Of a stretch of 64,000 nt of DNA, positions 52,606-64,000 are shown piece by piece. The stretch is from Ficedula albicollis. Taxonomy: Eukaryota; Chordata; Aves; Passeriformes; Muscicapidae. The position numbers and the translations under genes were made by a program. Position 1 is the first letter of the stretch. Each line of letters opens with the position of its first letter. The stretch is taken from the NCBI RefSeq assembly GCF_000247815.1, contig NW_004775933.1, positions 274,930 through 338,929 of the forward strand, given 5' to 3'. The notes beneath the pieces are model-generated. The model was not told the origin of the DNA and made no database searches. It saw only the letters and a list, made by a program, of their open reading frames with translations.

Positions 52606-53433
52606 CATCTCAGAGCAGTGGGGAAAAGAAAGCAGAGCTTTCCACAGGAGTTAAAAATAAAGCCCAGAGCCAGGAGAGAGATCAGGAGGAGCCAATGGGA
52701 TGAAGGAGCCGGGAATGGGATGGATTAACCCCCACTTGAGGCATCTCCGTGCTGTTATCCATGGGTTCCAGGTGGGATTCCAGGCCGTGATTCCAATGAC
52801 AAGGGGAGGATTAAATTCCAGTTATCCTGTCTGGAGCCATCCCATGGAAAGATGTGAAGCAGGAGAAGGAATTTTGGATGCCATTCCCGATTTATCCCCA
52901 TTATCCAGAAATCAAAGGAGCGGTGAGATTGTTTGTCCTGGAATTTCAGGGAGGGAAATTTTGGGGTAAAACCTCTGATCCCTGAGATTTTTCCATTATT
53001 TCCACCAGTTCGGGGTCAGGGCTGTGTTTTTGGAAGGATTTTGGAGCTCCTTGGAAGTGCTCAGTTCCCTCAACCCAGGGAATTTCATTCCCTCAAGTCC
53101 AAATTATCCCTTTTGTTATTCCAAAGGTTTTGAATTCCTTGGAAATGGGATGTTTTCCATGGAGTTCAGCCCCTTTGCAGGGAAGGAGTCACCTCCCAGA
53201 GCTTCCCCTGGATCCTTATGGGATAGACCTGGGAAAAACTTGGAATATGCCTGGAATCTTCCATTAAATCTGCTCCCTTTCCCCAAAGATAAATAAATAA
53301 GGAATAAACATTGGGAAGAAATGGCTTTGTTATAACAAAAATATCCCGGTTTTTGTAATTATCCCCCAATTTCTGAGATTTTGTTCCTTTAAAAAATTCC
53401 ATTTAAGTTTTCGGGAGAAGTTTTTCCTTCTCC
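52606..53433. other. Unique non-coding sequence
   Basis: Nothing recognised. Confidence 0.45.
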
Positions 53434-53592
53434 CTGCTTCAACAAACGAGAGTCGAGTTTTAAGCCAGGAAAGTCCTTCGGAAGGAAGGAGGAATTTCCA
53501 ACATGGAATTCCAAAGTGAAGGTGGAAAAGCTGTCCCTCATCCAAGAGGCCCAAACAGGATTTCTCCCATTCCTCAAATGAGATTTTCCTTA
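53434..53592. repeat. 159-bp dispersed repeat, copy 1
   Basis: About 85% identical by eye to 55510-55668 in the same orientation and at constant offset 2076. Shared text includes ggaaggaaggaggaatttcc and ggtggaaaagctgtccctca. Family unknown. Confidence 0.85.
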
Positions 53593-53856
53593 ATTTCTGA
53601 ATTTTTTCCCTCTCCTTAAACCCCTGAAGAGCTGAGAAACCTTGGAAAAGTGACCTTAAGTGTCCTTTGGGATGAACTCCTGGCCTGCATGGGGAAAAAT
53701 TCCATATTTTTTCCAGCTGAGATGACAGAAATCACCTTGGTTTCCCTGAAAATATTCCCTTGGGACTGAGTTTGGCTGTGTCCTTCCTTGTGTCCAAGAA
53801 AAAGTTGTCTCTTTTCCAGCTTTTCCAGCTTTTCTGGCTTTCCCTTCACTCCATGA

Positions 53857-53863
53857 TTTTTTT

Positions 53864-53918
<55 letters not shown>

Positions 53919-53929
53919 TTTTTTTTTTT
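53857..53929. repeat. T17-G43-T13 block
   Basis: The G run at 53874-53916 interrupts a T run, leaving T on both sides. This is consistent with the duplicated-flank pattern. Confidence 0.95.
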
Positions 53930-54089
53930 CCCAGGATGGAGCTGGAACCCGCAGCTGTTTGGGATCCATCCGGGAAATCCTGTGGAATATTCCTGGAAGG
54001 ACTAGTCAGGTTTTTAGGGAGAAAAAGAGGTGGGAAAACCTGAAATTAAGGGGACCCCAAACCCCCTGTGCCGGTCCAAAGGAAAGATT

Positions 54090-54330
54090 CCATGATCCCG
54101 GATTTAGGGAATTGTTAAGGGTGGAAAAACCCTCTAGGACTGAGTCCAAGGCCACCACTGATCCATGTCCCCAAGTGCCACTTCCACATGGATTTAAATC
54201 TTTCCGGGAATGAGGACTCCACCCATGCCCTGGGATCCTTTTCCAATACTTGGCAACATTTTCCATGAAGAAATATTCCCGAATATCCAACCTAAAACCC
54301 TGCTGGCTGGAATATTCCCACTTTTTGGGG
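54090..54330 (-). mobile_element. Older CR1-like fragment (antisense)
   Basis: ccaagtgccacttccacatg, actccacccatgccctggga and atgaagaaatattcccgaat with atccaacctaaaacc follow the order of the reverse complement of a canonical avian CR1 subfamily. Confidence 0.7.
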
Positions 54331-55398
54331 CTGTCTTGCTGGAATGAAACGACATCATGGCCAAGGTGCTGAAGCTCAGCTCCCAGCTGGAATTAAACAA
54401 GGAATGAAGGTGGGATTTCCTCCATTCCCATTTTTCCTGCCCTTTTCAGGAATGGGCATCCATGAAAAGCAGCAGAGCCGCTTCATCATCTCTTTTCATG
54501 GAATTTCGTAGGAAAAATGGGATGGGGACCAGCACGGGACACAGAGATTTGTGTGGCTCCCACAGGGATCTCTCCATCACTGGAATGTGCCATTCCCAAA
54601 AATCCAGCAGGGCGTTTTTAGACAAAAAAAATAATTCACTTTTTTTTTTGGTCTTCCCTACACAGGAACCACTCTAAATCCAGCCAAAAATTGAGTTTTT
54701 CCTTGTTTTTCCCGACAGAAAGTTCACTCCCAAGCCTCCCTTTCCATCGTTCCCTGGCTGTTTCTCCCGCCAATTTCCACTTCTTCCTTCCCACATCCAT
54801 TCCCTGACATCCTGTTTGTTGCTCTTGGCTCCCGGGCCGGGATTTGTCGGGAATTACAATGGAGTCTCTGTTCCCGCGGTGGTTGCGGATTTGCCTTCAA
54901 CGAATTCCAAGAGCCGTCGGAATCCGTTCGTCCCTCTTTTTAAAATTTCAAATATAAATAAATTTAAGGGAAAATAATTATTCCCAGGGTTTATTTGACA
55001 GTCAGGATTTCCTGACACCCAACGAGGCCGGAGTTTTGGGTTCCAAGTCTTTCCTGGGTATGGATGGATATTGATGGAAAAACTGGCTCCAGGCACCTCC
55101 CACGGAGAAAATTCCCACTGGAAAATGCTCCAAACCTGTCCCCAGAAACTAGAAATGTTTCTTGCCACAAAAAGGCTTCTCACCCTTTGGGAATCTTCTT
55201 TTCCTTTAAAAAAATTCCTGTTTGGTTCCCCAAAATGTTTCCATCTCTCCCATCCAGAACCCACCATTTTCCCTGGATGAATCCTGTGGAATTCCCGAAT
55301 CCTTTTGGACTCGTTTTGGGTTTTGAGTGGGTTGGACCCGACGTGGAAGGAACCACCAATTTCTTCCACCTCGGAGTATTGGGAAAGAGTTTTACTTT
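54331..55398. other. Unique non-coding sequence
   Basis: About 1.07 kb with no feature recognised. Confidence 0.45.
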
Positions 55399-55509
55399 TA
55401 TTTTGGAATCATGGAATTTTTCCAGAAAAGAGACTCTGGGACCATCAAGTCCAAAGGTCAACCCACTAAACCCTGTCCCCAAGTGGATCCATGGAAATCT
55501 TGGATTAAT
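55399..55509 (-). mobile_element. CR1-like tail (antisense), outer part of a nested element
   Basis: ttggaatcatggaatttttc, ccatcaagtccaaaggtcaa and accctgtccccaagtggatc match the start of the reverse-complemented CR1 type at 54090. The element appears to resume after the 159-bp repeat. Confidence 0.65.
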
Positions 55510-55668
55510 CTGCTTTAATAAATGAGAGTAGAGTTTTCAGCCAGGAACACTCCTTGGAAGGAAGGAGGAGTTTCCAACATGGAGTTCCAAAGTGGAGGTG
55601 GAAAAGCTGTCACTCATCCAAGAGGCCCAAAATGAATTTCTCACATTCCCTAAAATGTGATTTTCCAC
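55510..55668. repeat. 159-bp dispersed repeat, copy 2
   Basis: Partner of 53434-53592. It sits between two parts of an antisense CR1, so it looks inserted into it. Confidence 0.85.
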
Positions 55669-55699
55669 CAAGATTTCCAGGGATCCAAGATTTCCACAG

Positions 55700-55955
55700 C
55701 TTCCTGGGCGGCCTTTTCCATGGCTTTCCAGCCCTTTTGGTGAAGAAATATTCCCAAAATTCCGTTCTTCATGGCTTTCCAGCACTTTTGGAGAAGAAAT
55801 ATTCCCGAAAAAGCCATTTTGGTGAAGAAATATTCCCAAAATTCCATTCTTCCATGGCTTTCCAGCACTTTTGGAGAAGAAATATTCCCGAAAATCCAAC
55901 CCAAATCTCCCCTGGCGGCACTTGACGCTGTTTCCCCTCATCCTGTCACTTGTTC
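55700..55955 (-). mobile_element. CR1-like interior (antisense) with internal tandem amplification
   Basis: The CR1 segment atggctttccagcacttttg, then gagaagaaatattcccgaaa, is repeated three to four times before continuing ccaacccaaatctcccctgg and cctcatcctgtcacttg. A single-copy equivalent exists at 54265-54305. Confidence 0.75.
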
Positions 55956-56285
55956 TCTGGGAATTCTTGGATTTGTGTTTTCCCCAAGAATTCACCAGCA
56001 GGGATCAGCCTGGTGTCCTGGGGAGCTTCATGGAATTTATGAGGAATTGTTTCCAAGGCAGAACTGGAGAGCTTGGATGAGACCTCTGCCTGGTTTTCTC
56101 CTGGAAAAAGATCTGGAATGTGGCTTTGGGGGTGGAGATGGTAAAAAAACAGGGAAAAACCTCTGGGAAAGTTCCCTTTTCCCATCTAGGAGTAGAGGGA
56201 GTGTCCCAAATCCCACCCACCTGGAAAAGCAGATCCTGGAGCTCAGACCTGTTGGTTTCTACTCCAGCCCTGGAATTCCCAGAGA
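55956..56285. other. Unique non-coding sequence
   Basis: Nothing recognised. Confidence 0.45.
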
Positions 56286-56412
56286 ATTTGTGGATTCCTC
56301 ATCCCTGGGAGTGTCCAAGGCCAGGTGGGAGCAGCCTGGGATAGTGGGAGGTGTCCCCATGGCTGGGGGTGGAGCAGGATGGGCTTGGAGGTCATTCCAT
56401 GATCCTATAAAA
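56286..56412 (+). mobile_element. CR1 LINE 3' end (sense)
   Basis: tccctgggagtgtccaaggc, gatagtgggaggtgtcccca and ggtcattccatgatccta. Confidence 0.85.
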
Positions 56413-56561
56413 CATTCCAGATCCTTTTTAAGTGAATTTTCCATGAAAGAGCTCCAAAAAAAAAATGGGAATTTGGTTGGGAGATGGCGAGGGACTGGGA
56501 GAGGCTGAGAGGACAAACAAGGAGAGAGGAGAAGGGAGAAGAAAGAACTAGGGGAAAACTG

Positions 56562-56645
56562 CTCCCTAATTTGGGATAACTGCTCAAAAATGTGCAATAA
56601 CTGCTCCCTAATTTGGGATAACTGCTCCATAATTTGAGATCACTC
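56562..56645. repeat. ~20-bp tandem repeat
   Basis: ctccctaatttgggataact and variants occur about four times. Confidence 0.85.
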
Positions 56646-56861
56646 CCCTCTCAGGATGCTTCCAGGTGAAAATATTTCAAGGAGGTGAAAATCCCATTCC
56701 ACCTTTTTCTTTCCTTAAAAATCCACCTTTCAGAGATTCCTTACCCTCTAATTCCAAGTGGGACTGGTCTCACAGATCCCACAAACAACCAAAAAAAAGA
56801 CAAAGAAAGGGTTTTTTTCACTCCACTTTGCCAAAGGAATTTGGAGCTGGGACTGGGATGG

Positions 56862-56972
56862 AATCATGGAATTCTGGAATGTCTTGGGTCGGGAGGGACC
56901 TTCAGGATCGTCCATTCCCTATGGGACACCTTCCACTATCCCAGGTTTTTCCAAGGCCTTTCCAGCCTTCCC
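56862..56972 (-). mobile_element. CR1 LINE 3' end (antisense)
   Basis: gaatgtcttgggtcgggagg, gggacaccttccactatccc and ttccaaggcctttccagcct. Confidence 0.8.
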
Positions 56973-59209
<2,237 letters not shown>

Positions 59210-60883
59210 GCTCCTGTTTGTAGGATCTGGCTCTTGGTTCCTCCTGTTCTTCTGGAATTCTTTGGTGCTCCTGGCAGGAGAGGGATGTTGCAGATCCTGG
59301 CACTTCCAGGAATTAACTTTGCCTCAGGAGAAACCCTTTCAGGTTGTTCCATTCCAGGATGAAGGGGATAAAATCTGGGATTAAAATTAATGATCAAATT
59401 ATTTTAAGTAATAATTAATTATACAATGGATTTAATATTAAACAATCCGAACTGTCCATCCGATTTCCGGCAAAAAGCAGGAAAAAATTTGAGCACTGCA
59501 TTCAGCCTGGATGAAAAATGGGGGTTCAGCAGAATTCCCTCATCCATGGGCTTTTGGATTAAGGAATTTTTAGGGATTTCTCCCGTTCCTTGAACCTGGC
59601 CTCCCTGATGGCCAAGAACTCCAAGAAAAGAAAGGAACAGCAAAATCCATTTGTTTCCTGATGGAATGAAATTATTTATTCCCAGAGGATTTGCCATTCA
59701 TGACCATTTTTGGTGGGAATGATCCTTTGATCCCTGAGCAGGATTTGGGATTGGATGGGGAAAGGAGGGAAGGATTTACAGCTGTGGCCCCTTTTCCCAT
59801 AAAGTTATTCCAAAGGACACTCGGCTCATCCCATAAAAAACCTGGATGCCCGGCTCAGAGCTTTGGAATCCGGTGCCAAATATCCATGAATCCATGTGGA
59901 ATCCACCCATTTCCTCTGCAATGACGTGGCTCCCAGGGAACAGATCATTGCCGGCAAAATCCTCCAAGAATCCCAAAAAATATGGGAAAAAATCCTGGCA
60001 AAACTGATGGTGATCTAGGAAGGTCGGGTATTCCCAATGAATCCGTGCTTCCCAGAAAACCCAGGGATCATCACCTGCGAAATCTGGGATGAAAGATGTT
60101 GTGGTTGTGGCTGGGATTGCAGATGGATCCCCTGGGAGCCATGGAATTGTCACCAGGATTGCAATTTGTCACTGGGATTGTCCTTGCTCCTGCTCATGGG
60201 AAAAACTCCAGATAAAAATTCCTGAGTCTGAGGCTGGAGATCTCCGTTATTCCTTTTGATGATGGATTTGATCATTCCAGTCCCAGCTGGAGCTGGGAAT
60301 AAAGGTCTGGCTTTAACCTCTCTGACAGGAAAACCTGGATCCCTAAAATTCCCTGGGAATCCCCAGCGGGGGCACAGGGACAGCCTGCCCAAGGATATTC
60401 CCTAAGGATTCTCCCTGGATAACTCCAGCCACACCAATTCCAACAGGGCATTTCCAGAGGGTTGAAAACAAAGGATAATTTATATCCCAGTGGGATACGG
60501 CAGCAAATTCCAAAGGCCTGGAGGTGGCAGAGGGAGCCGCCAGCGTGGAGACTTAATTGCAATTAACCCCTGGCTCCGGCACTCAGCTCGTGGATTGCCA
60601 GAAAAATATTGTTCCCGAGGGTTTCCCATTGGGAAATATCGTTGGGAAATCCAATCTGAGAGTCTGGGCTGGAAAACTCCGGCTCTGTCTCCCCAGCCAG
60701 GGCTCTGCTGCTGAATTCCATCATTTCTGCTCTGAGTGGGGTTGGATTTATCGGGAAGACAGCGCCAGGCAGCTCTGCTGTCTTCCCGTGGCATTCCAGC
60801 CTTTCCTGGTCTCCTGGCTTCTCTCTGTCCTGCCAGCGTGGCTCTGCACACACACTTGGCTTCTCTGGGAGTGTCAGGGAATC
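59210..60883. other. Unique non-coding sequence
   Basis: About 1.67 kb, with an A/T-rich part at 59380-59445. No repeat or exon recognised. Confidence 0.45.
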
Positions 60884-61350
60884 ATGGAATGGTTTGGGAT
60901 TGAAAGGATTTTAAGGATCATCACATTCCTACCCCATCCACGGGCAGGGACATCTCCTACTATCCCAGGTGGATCCAAATCCATTCATCCTGGCCTTGGG
61001 CACTGCCAGGGATCCAGGGGCAGCCACAGCAAATCTGGGAATCCCAGCCCAGGCAGGAATTCCTTCCCAAGATCCCAGCCCAATCTCCCCTTTCCCAGTG
61101 GAGCCATTCCCTGTGTCCTGTCCCTCCAGGCCTTGTCCCCAATTCCAGCTCTCCTGGAGCCCCTGCAGGGACTCTGAGCATTCCCTGGGATTTTCCCTTC
61201 TCCAGGGGAACATTCCCAGCTCTCCCAGAGCAGAGGAGCTCCAGAATCCTGGAATGGTTTGGGTTGGGAAGGGACCTTATATCCCATTCCCACCTCATCC
61301 ATGAGCACCTTCCCCTACCCCAGGTTGTTCCAAATCCCGTCCAACCCATC
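60884..61350 (-). mobile_element. CR1 LINE tail plus body and second tail (antisense)
   Basis: tcatggaatggtttgggatt, then ggccttgggcactgccaggg, caggaattccttcccaagat and cattcccagctctcccagag lead to the tail-to-body junction near 61245 and then a second tail (ggtttgggttgggaagggac). It mirrors 50030-50541. Confidence 0.9.
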
Positions 61351-61486
61351 CTTGGACACTTCCCGTGATCCAGGGGAAGAGGAGGAAGCTCCTCAGGATT
61401 TTTGCTGCAGCTGAGGCTGCACAAACTCATCCCTCCCCTTCCCAAAATCCCCGCTACCCCTTTGGGACACCTGGAACCAACGCAGG
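61000..61486 (-). repeat. Inverted repeat arm 2 (partner 49908-50541)
   Basis: Reverse complement of arm 1. The boundary at 61486 abuts a 40-bp A run (61487-61526), mirroring the T run beyond arm 1. This arm is colinear over 486 bp and lacks the G run. Confidence 0.95.

Positions 61487-61526
<40 letters not shown>
61487..61526. repeat. Poly-A tract, 40 bp
   Basis: Forty A next to aaccaacgcagg at the outer end of arm 2. Confidence 0.97.
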
Positions 61527-61531
<5 letters not shown>

Positions 61532-61539
61532 CCATCCCA

Positions 61540-62060
61540 TTCGTATCCCGTCCTGCAGGTGACACCAACGTCAGACCAGCGGAGTGACCTGACCAGGGGA
61601 GCAGGACAATCCCAACCTTCCCACCAGCACCCGGAATCTCCCGGCAGGAGCTGTGCCAGGTTTGCAATTCCCACGGGAATTGTCGCCGTATTCCAAATCT
61701 ATAAAGCCGCAATTGTTTATTTGGAGCTGATTATTGGAAGCAGATTTATTAAGGATTAACGAGGGGAACGTGGGAATGATAAAACCCCTCGCTAATCTTC
61801 GGGATGGTTTTGATAATCCTCGAAAACGGGGAATGGCAGCCCAGGAAAATCCTTATCCAATAAATCTGGTGGGAGGGGGTTTAATAGGACACTTATCGTA
61901 TGTTTAAATATCAACTGATTATTAGGAACACATTCCTTGAAAATTATCCCTGTCCCAGATCCTTATCTCTGCCACCACGGGATAAAACAAACACAGATGT
62001 TTTCCCAACCAACTGGGAGTGGATTTGAAAGGATATCTTGGTTTATTATCCCTATTTTTT
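61540..62060. promoter_or_regulatory. Candidate conserved non-coding element
   Basis: Complex unique DNA dense in A/T transcription-factor-like words (ctataaagccgcaattgttt, cagatttattaaggattaac, ggacacttatcgtatgttta). There is no tandem structure. The function is inferred from texture alone. Confidence 0.35.
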
Positions 62061-63546
<1,486 letters not shown>

Positions 63547-63832
63547 TATCCTCATTATTATTAATATTACAAATATTTTTATTACTATTATCCAGGTATT
63601 AATCCAGCTGTGTTCCTTCTGCAGATTTCCCTTGGAAAACTCCCAGGAAATGCTCCTAAGGTTTGGCTGTGGGGGTCTCTGCTCCAAGAGAGACAGGGCG
63701 GATCCATGGATCCATGCCTCAGATTCTGGGAACTGGCCCCTCAGGATCATCCTGGAGTCTGGGATGGAATGTCAGGGAGGGACAACTCCACTATGGAAGT
63801 GCTGGGAGGGACTTTGGACAAGGAATGATCAC
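63547..63832. other. Unique non-coding sequence
   Basis: Starts with decayed ATT-like text, then unique DNA. Confidence 0.5.
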
Positions 63833-63975
63833 GGAATCATGGAATGGTTTGGGGTGGGAGGACCTTAAATCCCATCCATTCCCACCCTGTGCCATGGGCA
63901 GGGAAACCTTCCACTATCCCAGGGTGCTCCAGCCTGGCCTTGAAAAATTCCAGGGATGGGGATCCCCAACCTTAC
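63833..63975 (-). mobile_element. CR1 LINE 3' fragment (antisense)
   Basis: tcatggaatggtttggggtg, ccatgggcagggaaaccttc, tccagcctggccttgaaaaa and ttccagggatggggatcccc. Confidence 0.88.
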
Positions 63976-64000
63976 CTTTCCTTTCCTTTCCTTTCCTTTC
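63976..64000. repeat. (CTTTC)n microsatellite, cut by window end
   Basis: Pentamer cctttc units begin right after CR1 and continue beyond the window. Same motif as at 4814. Confidence 0.9.

Overview
The window looks like non-coding DNA from a bird, probably a songbird. The basis is at least 30 fragments of the avian LINE CR1. Many end in the CR1 tail (ggtcccttccaacccaaa followed by ccattccatgattc-like ends), and the body sequences look like a lineage-specific CR1 subfamily. There are also two faint MIR-like SINE remnants, and no bacterial gene organisation. I recognise no protein-coding exon, tRNA, rRNA or CRISPR array with confidence. Nearly every long open frame comes from a homopolymer, a short tandem repeat or CR1.

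Layout. 1-13.8 kb: CR1 fragments, a 2.1 kb and a 1.2 kb poly-C tract, a (TTTCC)n/(TTCCC)n tract, a 48-bp minisatellite (8.2-9.2 kb), a 30-bp minisatellite (11.7-12.4 kb) and a foldback hairpin (12.46-12.62 kb). 13.8-20.8 kb: mostly unique sequence containing a nearly identical direct duplication of about 1.7 kb, with the only N of the window 16 bp before its first copy. 20.8-25.3 kb: a CpG island, two head-to-tail CR1 units, and two MIR-like remnants flanking A/T-rich unique DNA. 25.3-32 kb: unique DNA, a minisatellite at 26.4-27.4 kb, a roughly 109-bp minisatellite array that has itself been partly duplicated (28.4-30.2 kb), a second CpG island and a CCAAACC-type minisatellite. 32-47.5 kb: unique DNA with CR1 fragments, four long poly-G tracts (36.5, 37.5, 39.3, 42.6 kb) and short tandem arrays. 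47.5-49.4 kb: an almost pure purine tract with an 88-bp higher-order repeat. 49.4-62 kb: a third CpG island, an inverted repeat with about 486-bp arms 10.5 kb apart, more minisatellites, nested CR1 and a 563-bp poly-G tract. 62-64 kb: a perfect 636-bp (ATT)n tract, a CR1 fragment and a CTTTC microsatellite cut by the window end.

The strongest oddity is the homopolymers. About 6.2 kb (roughly 10% of the window) is pure C or G. All six long C runs lie at 286-13702 and all the long G runs at 23902-59187. Several G runs sit between duplicated copies of their own flank (15, about 22, 24 and 86 bp). Where a sister copy exists (50.3 kb versus 61.2 kb) the sister has neither the G run nor the duplication. 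Two C runs instead replace CR1 sequence. I think a sequencing or assembly artefact is more likely than kilobase-long natural G/C homopolymers, but the pattern is structured enough to test.

No genes can be shown to act together here. Possible functional DNA is limited to three CpG-dense segments and a few complex, A/T-motif-rich unique stretches flagged as candidate regulatory DNA at low confidence.
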